In this document: positions 56,287 through 64,000 of the stretch, piece by piece
How positions within the stretch are numbered: position 1 is the first letter of the stretch
Layout: each line of letters begins with the position of its first letter
From: a virus
IMG/VR virus record: IMGVR_UViG_3300009093_000043
Location: 1-64,000 of that record
Strand: one strand, 5' to 3'
DNA: 64,000 bases
Translations under genes and position numbers: made by a program
The notes under the pieces: model-generated
The model's database searches: none
What the model was told of the DNA's origin: nothing
Seen by the model: only the letters and a program-made list of their open reading frames with translations

Positions 56287-59200
56287 ACCTTCGCTGTACC
56301 CTTCACCATCGCCAGTAGCCGGGCCTGCTCAGCTCGACGCCTCGGAAGTTCGGCGTCGAAGCGGCGGATCGCTTCAAGCGTACCCGTTACACGATCGGCC
56401 CGAAGGGTCAGCCAAGCCCAGCGAGAGTCGCGGAGCTTGTCACGTTGCTGGAGAGCTTCCTCGATTCGATCCGGAAGAACCGGGCGACCCACCCCATTCG
56501 CGAAGTCCGCGTACGGAACCGCGAGCGAATGGTAGGGGGGTCGGAGGTAGTCGAGCCGGAAGTCGAGCCCCCAGAAGCGACGATCGAGGATGGAGAGACA
56601 ATCCTTGTCGTTCGTGAAGGGACTGAGCTCAGTGCGACCTTCGATGTCGTCGATCAGGGCGCCTGAGAGAACCCCGAGGCCAGCGAAGGGATCGTCCGGG
56701 TCCCCGACGTCCGAGATGTGTTGGTCTCTCTGGAAGACGAAGTAGGAGCCGCCCTTCCGCGTTTCGAAGAGGAGGAGAAGCTCTTCGATCCACGAGAGGA
56801 TCCTCTCCCGGTTCGCGAGGATCAGTTCTACGGTCTCGGCCGTGAGGAACGAGGTCGGCCGGATCACACGGTAGGCGAACGGCGCGATCGAGAGGAAGTT
56901 GCTCTTGAAGGAGTTGGTCGAATCGGCGAAAGCCGTCGGGCGAAGATCCATCTGACCTTCGAGACCGTCCGCCGTCCCGGAGAGGTTCGAACCGTGGACT
57001 GTCGGGTAGATCGCATACTGGTCGTCGAACACGACGTCCCCACCCGTTCGGTTCCCGGCGAGGGTTCCGCCGTAGGTAGAAACCCCGAGCGTCGAGGGCG
57101 ATACGGTCTCGATCTCGTAGTAGCCTCGATTGTCGTCGGTACGGAGGGGCGATCCCGGGTCGTAGAAGGGCGCTCCGCGGGGGAGGACGCCCTGATCGCC
57201 GAACGGCCGGGCTCCGGTCTCCGAGGTCGGAGGGAAGCCCGTAGGGCCGCGGAGGACCCCCGCCGGGTCGATCACGAGGATGTCTCCCTTTTGGATTCCG
57301 AGGGAGGCGAAGTCAATCGTGGGGTCAGTGTCTCGGAGGAGGTTGATCGACTGATCGTAAGCGACCTGTAGATCCGGGTCCGAGACGTAGTTCACCTTCC
57401 CGCCCGTCTGGGCGACGAGATCCGCTCGACGGTCGAGAAGAACCCGGTCCGTGGCGAGGGCGAGAAGCTCCTCCGCGGATTGCTCCTGGGGGATCGGAGC
57501 GGACCGGAGGTAGATCTCGAACCGGGTCCCGGGGGCGACCGAGGGCAACGAGTTCTTCGAAAGCGTCAGCGTCTTCCCGTCAGTCTCCACGACGAGGATC
57601 TCCGCTTCCGCAATCACTTCCCCCGAAACTCCGAGGAACCGGACCTGGTCCCCAGAACGGATGTTCTGATCCGGAAGAGTGAAGTCACCGAGTTGAGTGG
57701 CGGTCCCTCCGGCGAGCGGGAGAGGCGGGACACTAGAGTCCACCGGACGCGCCGTGAGGAGACCGGCGGTCCCGGTGGAAACGAAGCTGTCGACGATCCC
57801 GCGACGGATCTCATACGTGAACCGAAGACGTTCGATCGCCCCCACGACCATGTCCAACTGGACGTGGAACCGACGGATTCGACGTACCTCGACCTGAGCC
57901 ACTTCGAGGTAACTGCCTCCGACTGGTCCGCCGGAGGGGAGGTACGAAGTCGCGTCTCGCGTTCCGATTTCCGAGAACGTCAGCGAGTGAGCCGCATCCA
58001 CGACGTTCACTCGGGGCGCACCCAGATCGTTCCCCGAAAGAGGGAACGACGGTTCGACGTAGATCCCATTCTGAGCGTGGTAGCGGAGATCGAAGAGGTC
58101 TCCGGGGAAGAGGCAAGCTGGTCCGGCGCCGTGGATCGCGGCCCAGTTGAATCGAGTGACGTCGAGAGCGCCGGGGATGTTGTCGTAGACGGGGATGTCG
58201 AGCGAAGGAAGGAACGAAGTGGAGACCACCTTCACCTTCGAGTACACCGCAAGCGTTCCAGCTCCCGGACCGACGACACCGGAGAGGGTTCCGGCTGAGG
58301 CGTCGTACGAGACCGATCCGAACGGAGCGCGCGATCCGGTCACCGTGCGGAAGCCGAAGTAGAATTCCGAACCCGCCGGGGGCGAAGGCCAGAGCGTGAC
58401 GCCTGGGTAGTTCAACGGAACGCCGGCCCCTACCGGCTTCACCGGAAGGATCGTCATGCCCGAGACGGGTGTCCCGTTCGTCGCGGCGGCCTGGAAGGCG
58501 GAGAAAGAGATCGCTCCCCCCACTCCATCTTGGAAGTTCGAAAGGCCGAGGAAGCGATTCCCCGGAAGGTCGAGGGAAGTGTACGACGCCGAGACCGCGG
58601 CTCCTGCCGTCCCTACCACCGACTCGTCCACGATCAGGTAGACGCGTCCGGTCGCCGGGAACGCAGAGGTAGCCGAGACGGGCGTGTTGTTGAGGTCCTG
58701 GAGCGGGACGAGAGGAAGGAGGGACGTGACGGTGAGGTTCGGGGAGAGGTCGAGACCGACAACAGTCGGGAACTGGAAGTCCAACCAACCGCCCGGAGAT
58801 CCTGCCGCCCCCGAGAGATCGAGACGGTGTCCGGGAGGAGTCGAAACCGTAGCGGCGATCGCTCCGCGAACGAGGTACGTCCCCGTCTTCCCCGAGCCCA
58901 CGGGGATGGAGAGACCGAGAGTGGGGTTGAACTGGCCACGGATGAACGCGACATCTCCGGGCTGGATGCGGTCCAATCCTCCCGCGTGAGTCGCGAAGGG
59001 AAGGAACGCGTTCTCGTTGAGGAACGAGAACGGAGCGCCCGGGCCTCGGATCTCTCCCGCGATCACGGCCCCGTCGTAGATGGGTCCCGCCTCATCCTGA
59101 CGCGAGGAGGGAATCGCGGTGAAGAGAACCCCAGTTGCGTCGATCGGAACGTTTCCTCGACCCTCGAACCCGAGGACACGAAGCGTCCCCGAGTTGGCGG

Positions 59201-62200
59201 AGAAGGTTCCCACTCCGTTCACCGAGGGGAGGAGCGTCGAGCGCGTTGGGAAGGTGAACGGAAGGCCTGCGTTCACCGCAACGATGTCGTTACTGGTGTT
59301 GTCGAGGATCGTCGCAGTGAACGTGTTCGAGTCGATCACTGCGGAGGAGAACGCGTGGGTGGAGAGCTGGCACTCCATCAGAGATCCACCCGGGAAGGAC
59401 GGGTGAGTGAACCCACGAGGGAGAGCCGTCCGGAAGTCGACACGATCTCCGAACGTCAGTCGATCTTCCCCGATCGAAGCCGTGTTCCCAGCGAAGGAGA
59501 GAACGGAGATCGTGAAGTCGTGGAACCCGTTCGTTGTCGTGACGCCGACCGGTCCGACCACCGGATCGAACGGAGTGAAGTTGAAGAAGACGTCGGGAGC
59601 GGTCGTCTTCACGACCACCTGACTCGTCAGGAAGTAGAACCCACCCGCAACTACCGGAACGAAGGTGGCCCCGTCGTCTCCGGAAGCCTGGAAGGTGCTC
59701 CCGAGGATCCCCGAGCCCACCCCGACCTTTCGGATGATCACGCCAGCTCCCGGGACGAATTGACCCGAGGTCTTGTCGATCAGACGGATCCTCAGCTCGC
59801 TGCCCTTCCCGTTCGATCCGAAGATGTCGTTCAGCCCACCGATCGGAGTGGGGAGGACTCCGCCGCCCAAGCCATCGTCGAAGACGATCGAGGAGGTCCC
59901 CACAGAGGTGACATCGAAGGTCGTCTCGGTCGGGATCAGCGTCGTGTCCTGCTTCACGACGATTCCCGCGGCGTACGCCGGGTACCCCACCCACGAGATC
60001 GCGTTGTCCGTGAGATACGAGAAGGTAGAGAACCCCGCGTTCACCGGTGAGACGAAACGGGGAAGGTCGATCTGATTCGGAGCCCCCGACGTGAAGTTGG
60101 CGATCGAGTGGATGCCCGTGGCGCCGAGGGGGAAACCATCCGTGCCTGGTGTGGCCGGGTTCGGAGCCTGGATCATGAGGAGGTCGAACGGCTCGACGTT
60201 CCCCACCCCTCCGTGTCCCGGAGGAGGCGGGTAATCCCCGGAGGTCGTACCCCTCAAGAAGTCCTCGAAGGAGGCGAGGGTGGCCAGTTGGGCCGGCGCT
60301 CGGGAAACGGCCCCGTCTCCGGCCAACGTCTCGTCCGGGTAGACCGCCTGGGTCGCGTACGGAAAGACGAACGGGCTCGGCGGAGGGGGCGGAGGGTTCG
60401 GGCTGTCGATCAGAACGAGCGTCGAGAGACTCGACGAGGCCGCGCCGAGGAGTTCCAGCTCGGTGGTCGGAGATCCGTAGTAGGGCAACGAGTAGTCACC
60501 CGAGTCAAGAGTCTTCCCGCCGTCGAGCGCGGGGAAGCGAGTGGGAAGACGATTCCCATTCTGGAACCGAACGACCGCTTCCAACGTGGACAAGGGGCTC
60601 GGCGGGTTCTGGCCGGTGATCTCCTTCAGGCCGAAGAGAGTCGGATCACTGAACGAGGGAAGCGTCGCGTCGGTCAGCTCACCGGTCCGCGAGGAGTAGT
60701 TGAGGTCGGTCCCAGTGCGATACGTCGGGGTGGTCGCGACGTACGTCTGAAGCTCGGCGATCGTGGGGGGGTCCGAAGGTGTCGCGACGACCGATCCTGT
60801 CCCCGTGACGACGAAGACAGTATCTCCCTGCTCAGGGTCGAAGATCGAGCCCGAGGCGGGTCCGGTGAGTGAGAGAACGAGATTCGGGTCCGTCACCGGA
60901 ACGTCGGCCCCTGAGAGGTCGACGCTCTTCAGCGTGATCACACACCCCTTCAGAATCGTGTCGACGAAGATCCCCGCGTAGCGGAACGCCGATCCGACCG
61001 GAAGAAGCGTTCCGCCGTAGCCGAGGCCGGCGGCGTTCCCCGCCGGGTAGCCGAGAGCCAACTGGGCTCCAGAGGCGAAGGGGGGCGTGTGGAGGTCGGG
61101 ATCACCGGTGAGGAGATCGTTCAGACCCGTCGGCGTCGGAGTGACGCTCTGGGACGCGAGCTTCGAGGTGTCGGGAAGACCCGTATCCGAGAGAATCGGG
61201 AAGTCCACGAGCGAGAGAGGCGTCGCGATGATCGAGGGACGTCCCGTCGAAGCCGGGTCGACGTCGGGGAATCCAGTGGGGCTGTAGGCCCAGATTCTCG
61301 CCCGAGCGAGGCGCCCGCGCGCCTGGACACCCTGGACGTTCTGGATCGGCCCGAGGACCGGATTCTCCAGCTGACCGATCGTGGAGTTCGTCGTCGAGCG
61401 GATCGAGAAGGGGGCTCCGTAGAGGAAGCCGAGCGGATCGAAGCCGAACTTTCCGGCCGAGTAGACGCCCGGGGCGCCCGTAGCTTCGTCACCGTCGAGA
61501 CCGGGGCCGAGGGTCGTGAAGCCCATCGTCTTCTCAGGGAAGAGACGGGAGAAGGGACTCGCTTCGCTCTGGCTCGCGTAGAGACCGAAGGCGGTGACGC
61601 GGAAGGTGATGAACCCGGAGAGCTTCCGTTCGACACCCGTACGGGTGAGGAGGGCGACGTCATCCACGTCGTTCTTCGCGAGGATCTCCTGGTAGTCCGT
61701 GAGCGCCGAGAAGGACGACGGGTCCTGGTAGGTACCGACTGGGCGCCCGTTCGAGTCGAGGGACGTCGAGAGGGGGTCAGTGATGGGGTCGGTCGCGAGG
61801 AGACGGATCGTCGGAAGACCTCGGCGGGCCGACATCCACGCGTCGAACCAGAGCACGCGCGGGTTCAACGCACCGGTGATCTCATCCTCGTAGCCCGGCG
61901 GGACCCATGGGTCGTTCTTCCCGATGTAGAAGCGAAGCTTCCCGTCTCGCTCTCCTACGAGCGCTCCGTTCAGCGTCTCTTCGATCTGTTCGAAGGAGGA
62001 GATCGTGGAGTTGTAGAAGCCGAGGAACGCTCGGGCGGCCCGATCGCGATCGAGAAGGTTCTGACGCTCGGTGACGAGGCCCGCGCGCCCGAAGTCCGAG
62101 TTGGACTTCGAGGTGTTCGAGGAGATCGTGGGACCGTTCGAGGGCTCGCTCGCCGTAGCCTGCTTCTGAAGGTCCGTCGCGACCTCTCCAACGAAGTCCA

Positions 62201-64000
62201 GGAACGGTTGGGCCTTCACGTAGAAGGCGTCCGGGCTCTCGAACGTGTACGTGGCCTGGAGGACTCCGCCCTGACGCCCGTTCGCCTTCGAGGGCGGATC
62301 GGTGAAGTGGAACCCGCTCGACACTCTCGGGTACTGGACCTCGCCCTTGTAGAGGAAAGGTCCGATCGAGCGCGTGTCCGTACGTGAGAAGACGAGCTTC
62401 TGGTTGGAAGAAAGACCGGCCTGGCGCGGCGCCGTGAACGAGAGATTCCCATTGTTCGGGGAGACCGTGTAGTCGGGACCCTGAACGAGGGTTCGGCCCG
62501 GGAGCGCATTCCCGTTCTCGTCCTTCTCGCCGAAGAGCACCACCTCGGTCGGCTCGGTCGGAAGGAAAGGGGAAGTCCCCAAGAACGCCGTTGTGCCTTC
62601 GGGGTAGATCGGACGAACTGAGATCTTCACCGAGTCGTTCGCGATCGTCGAGGACCAAGAGAGGTTCTCCTGGATCGGAGAAGCGACCGTCACTGTCGTG
62701 ACGCGGCCGTCCGAAGAGAACTCCCCCTTCACGATCGCGAACGGATTCCCGAACAGTTCGAGCAGGTGTCCAGCGACCGCGTAGCGGGTGAGGTCCCCGT
62801 CGAACTTGATCTCAACCTGACCCTTCGTAACGGGCTCGAAGTGAGGGGTAGCGGAGAGACCGAAGGCGTCGGCCATCGTCGGAAGGAAGCCCGAGTTCGT
62901 CACGATCGGACGATCGGTGAGGAGGCTGAGCGCGTTCGCTCCGGGGTTGAGGGAACCGGCCCCGTTCGGAGGAGCCGGGAAGACCGTCACCGTTGTGATG
63001 TCGGTCGTCGAATCGTAGAACGAGGAGACGACGTAGGTCGTGAAGGCTCCGACTCGAAGCGCCTTCCCGGCAACCACTTCTGAAGTGCGGTCCGTATCGA
63101 GAAGGAAGATCGCCTGACCCTTGTCGAGGCGGAACGGAGGACGCCAGACCGGCGGGTTCGAGACCGTGTAGGAGGTCTCACCGCCGAACGCTTCGTACAC
63201 GGCATACGAGATCGTGACCTTCGTCGCCGAGTCCACCTCGTCATTGAAGGAGATCGTGTTGCGTTCGAAGTCGACCGTACACCCCTGAGGGACCCCGTAG
63301 GTCTGCTGAGTCGCCCCCGTGTACACGGAGGGAGGGACGAGCGGATCCGTCGTTCGACCCGTGGGGTTGAACGAGTAGAGCTGGCTGGAGATCCTTGTCG
63401 CTACTTCAGCGCGGATGAAGAGCGGAAGGAACTGCTTGATCTGGACCGGGTTCCCGTTCGTGTCGCGGAAGAGGTCGCCCGTGTTCGGGACCGCTCGGAA
63501 GTAGGTGACCTCCACGAGCTGTCGCTCTCGAATCGGATTCGCGAGGAAGGTGAACGAGCCGAGGACGGGGTTGACGGTCGCGTCAGTCGTGCCCTCGACC
63601 GACAACTGTTCGACGAAGTAGACGGGCTTCCCGAGGTTCGCGTTGAGGTCGACCGCGGACAATCCGATCGTCCCGCTGTCCGGATCGATCTCCGCTTCTC
63701 CTGTCGCGAGGTCTGCGCTCGAAAGGAGCGTCTGGACGTAGGAGACCGTGGAAGCCGCGTACGAGTCGAGCAACCCGCTGTTGAACTTCAGCTCGCCGGT
63801 CGTCGTGAGGTACTCGATCGAGACCGGATCCGAAGAGAACGTCGCGACGGGAAGGAGGTCGACGCCGTTCGCGAACTCGGTCGTACCGATTCGAAGGTTG
63901 AAAGCTCCTGACGTGAAGCGTACCCCCGTCGTCGGGACGAAGAGCTTTCCGTTTGCGATCGCCCCAATCTCCGACCGAGTGAGGACGGTGAGGGCGAGAT
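56283..64000 (-). CDS. Giant virion protein, 5' end beyond window (at least 2571 aa)
   Basis: The frame has no stop from 56285 to the window edge, so the visible 2571 codons are the C-terminal part of a longer protein; a TTG at 63773 is only an internal codon. The sequence is Gly/Thr/Ser/Pro-rich and overwhelmingly beta, with many strand-loop units (for example GTYQDPSSFSALTDYQEILA, TGRVYLIVDESVVGTAGAAV). About the last 250 residues are helical (VELILANRERILSWIEELLL; DRIEEALQQRDKLRDSRWAW). It is probably a tail/baseplate fibre or another very large virion protein. No enzymatic motif was noticed. Confidence 0.75.
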   Translation of the reverse strand, partial: LALTVLTRSEIGAIANGKLFVPTTGVRFTSGAFNLRIGTTEFANGVDLLPVATFSSDPVSIEYLTTTGELKFNSGLLDSYAASTVSYVQTLLSSADLATGEAEIDPDSGTIGLSAVDLNANLGKPVYFVEQLSVEGTTDATVNPVLGSFTFLANPIRERQLVEVTYFRAVPNTGDLFRDTNGNPVQIKQFLPLFIRAEVATRISSQLYSFNPTGRTTDPLVPPSVYTGATQQTYGVPQGCTVDFERNTISFNDEVDSATKVTISYAVYEAFGGETSYTVSNPPVWRPPFRLDKGQAIFLLDTDRTSEVVAGKALRVGAFTTYVVSSFYDSTTDITTVTVFPAPPNGAGSLNPGANALSLLTDRPIVTNSGFLPTMADAFGLSATPHFEPVTKGQVEIKFDGDLTRYAVAGHLLELFGNPFAIVKGEFSSDGRVTTVTVASPIQENLSWSSTIANDSVKISVRPIYPEGTTAFLGTSPFLPTEPTEVVLFGEKDENGNALPGRTLVQGPDYTVSPNNGNLSFTAPRQAGLSSNQKLVFSRTDTRSIGPFLYKGEVQYPRVSSGFHFTDPPSKANGRQGGVLQATYTFESPDAFYVKAQPFLDFVGEVATDLQKQATASEPSNGPTISSNTSKSNSDFGRAGLVTERQNLLDRDRAARAFLGFYNSTISSFEQIEETLNGALVGERDGKLRFYIGKNDPWVPPGYEDEITGALNPRVLWFDAWMSARRGLPTIRLLATDPITDPLSTSLDSNGRPVGTYQDPSSFSALTDYQEILAKNDVDDVALLTRTGVERKLSGFITFRVTAFGLYASQSEASPFSRLFPEKTMGFTTLGPGLDGDEATGAPGVYSAGKFGFDPLGFLYGAPFSIRSTTNSTIGQLENPVLGPIQNVQGVQARGRLARARIWAYSPTGFPDVDPASTGRPSIIATPLSLVDFPILSDTGLPDTSKLASQSVTPTPTGLNDLLTGDPDLHTPPFASGAQLALGYPAGNAAGLGYGGTLLPVGSAFRYAGIFVDTILKGCVITLKSVDLSGADVPVTDPNLVLSLTGPASGSIFDPEQGDTVFVVTGTGSVVATPSDPPTIAELQTYVATTPTYRTGTDLNYSSRTGELTDATLPSFSDPTLFGLKEITGQNPPSPLSTLEAVVRFQNGNRLPTRFPALDGGKTLDSGDYSLPYYGSPTTELELLGAASSSLSTLVLIDSPNPPPPPPSPFVFPYATQAVYPDETLAGDGAVSRAPAQLATLASFEDFLRGTTSGDYPPPPGHGGVGNVEPFDLLMIQAPNPATPGTDGFPLGATGIHSIANFTSGAPNQIDLPRFVSPVNAGFSTFSYLTDNAISWVGYPAYAAGIVVKQDTTLIPTETTFDVTSVGTSSIVFDDGLGGGVLPTPIGGLNDIFGSNGKGSELRIRLIDKTSGQFVPGAGVIIRKVGVGSGILGSTFQASGDDGATFVPVVAGGFYFLTSQVVVKTTAPDVFFNFTPFDPVVGPVGVTTTNGFHDFTISVLSFAGNTASIGEDRLTFGDRVDFRTALPRGFTHPSFPGGSLMECQLSTHAFSSAVIDSNTFTATILDNTSNDIVAVNAGLPFTFPTRSTLLPSVNGVGTFSANSGTLRVLGFEGRGNVPIDATGVLFTAIPSSRQDEAGPIYDGAVIAGEIRGPGAPFSFLNENAFLPFATHAGGLDRIQPGDVAFIRGQFNPTLGLSIPVGSGKTGTYLVRGAIAATVSTPPGHRLDLSGAAGSPGGWLDFQFPTVVGLDLSPNLTVTSLLPLVPLQDLNNTPVSATSAFPATGRVYLIVDESVVGTAGAAVSASYTSLDLPGNRFLGLSNFQDGVGGAISFSAFQAAATNGTPVSGMTILPVKPVGAGVPLNYPGVTLWPSPPAGSEFYFGFRTVTGSRAPFGSVSYDASAGTLSGVVGPGAGTLAVYSKVKVVSTSFLPSLDIPVYDNIPGALDVTRFNWAAIHGAGPACLFPGDLFDLRYHAQNGIYVEPSFPLSGNDLGAPRVNVVDAAHSLTFSEIGTRDATSYLPSGGPVGGSYLEVAQVEVRRIRRFHVQLDMVVGAIERLRFTYEIRRGIVDSFVSTGTAGLLTARPVDSSVPPLPLAGGTATQLGDFTLPDQNIRSGDQVRFLGVSGEVIAEAEILVVETDGKTLTLSKNSLPSVAPGTRFEIYLRSAPIPQEQSAEELLALATDRVLLDRRADLVAQTGGKVNYVSDPDLQVAYDQSINLLRDTDPTIDFASLGIQKGDILVIDPAGVLRGPTGFPPTSETGARPFGDQGVLPRGAPFYDPGSPLRTDDNRGYYEIETVSPSTLGVSTYGGTLAGNRTGGDVVFDDQYAIYPTVHGSNLSGTADGLEGQMDLRPTAFADSTNSFKSNFLSIAPFAYRVIRPTSFLTAETVELILANRERILSWIEELLLLFETRKGGSYFVFQRDQHISDVGDPDDPFAGLGVLSGALIDDIEGRTELSPFTNDKDCLSILDRRFWGLDFRLDYLRPPYHSLAVPYADFANGVGRPVLPDRIEEALQQRDKLRDSRWAWLTLRADRVTGTLEAIRRFDAELPRRRAEQARLLAMVKGTAKV

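Noticed and set aside
61089-62387. Plus-strand open frame of about 432 codons
   Set aside because: It is antisense to the giant virion gene; Arg/Glu/Gly-biased with no domain.
63771-63773. TTG at 63773 as the start of the giant gene
   Set aside because: The frame continues upstream without a stop to the window edge and encodes similar beta-rich sequence, so the TTG is internal.
1-64000. Full reassignment of UAG to an amino acid, given the CUA tRNAs
   Set aside because: At least nine genes here end in TAG (stops at 1922, 6377, 6412, 6999, 16186, 31487, 33195, 49060 and 55514), most at natural protein ends, and the large virion genes have no internal TAG. Suppression or readthrough is compatible; global recoding is not shown.
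1-64000. CRISPR array, insertion sequence, integrase or attachment site
   Set aside because: No regularly spaced repeats, transposase or integrase motifs, or tRNA-end duplications were seen.

Overview
The window looks like part of the genome of a large, G+C-rich tailed phage (Caudoviricetes, contractile-tailed by its baseplate genes) or a closely related prophage. Reasons: very large virion-type genes on the minus strand, including a gp25-like and a gpJ-like baseplate protein; short genes packed with ATGA, GTGA or TGATG start/stop overlaps; tRNA genes; and many small zinc-binding or unrecognised proteins. No ribosomal or housekeeping genes are present. The host cannot be named from the sequence.

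Layout. 1-7.7 kb: small accessory genes, mostly minus strand. These include a DUF2829/Tad2-type (anti-Thoeris family) protein, a lysozyme-like endolysin candidate, a Pth2-type peptidyl-tRNA hydrolase directly upstream of two tRNA genes whose canonical anticodon is CUA (amber), and a holin-like single-TM protein. 7.7-21.4 kb: minus-strand virion block (membrane-associated protein, then 1037, 1095, 210 and 1725 aa structural proteins). 21.4-26.7 kb: minus-strand nucleic-acid genes (winged-helix protein, methyltransferase-like protein, SF2 helicase, zinc-ribbon protein). 26.8-33.2 kb: plus-strand run of small genes, including a histidine phosphatase, a modular DNA-binding protein with a DUF2325-like N terminus, a Panacea (DUF4065) protein and a small HExxH protein. 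33.2-37.7 kb: baseplate gpJ-like and gp25-like genes. 37.8-43.4 kb: mixed genes, two of three fibre-like paralogues sharing an N-terminal segment, and a lipoprotein with a metzincin zinc site. 43.4-48.8 kb: minus-strand run containing the most striking gene, a TET/JBP-type dioxygenase fused to a P-loop kinase-like domain, with a SEC-C protein overlapping its end. 49-51.6 kb: an 863 aa virion-type protein. 51.7-54.4 kb: small plus-strand genes ending in the third paralogue. 54.4-64 kb: a minus-strand run headed by a giant gene (at least 2571 aa) that continues beyond the window, followed by six small overlapping genes, one resembling small ADP-ribosyltransferases.

How it fits together. The virion genes would build the tail, baseplate and fibres. 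The accessory genes suggest an elaborate host interaction: DNA base hypermodification (TET/JBP plus kinase), defence evasion (Tad2-like, Panacea), translation control (Pth2 plus two amber-reading tRNAs) and surface modification (lipoprotein protease). UAG still terminates at least nine genes here, so genome-wide UAG reassignment is not supported. In two places, however, UAG readthrough would join neighbouring proteins in frame. A recurring GCGTAA(G/A/C) heptamer lies upstream of many transcription-unit heads and upstream of one tRNA, and may be a phage promoter element, although it partly resembles a ribosome binding site.
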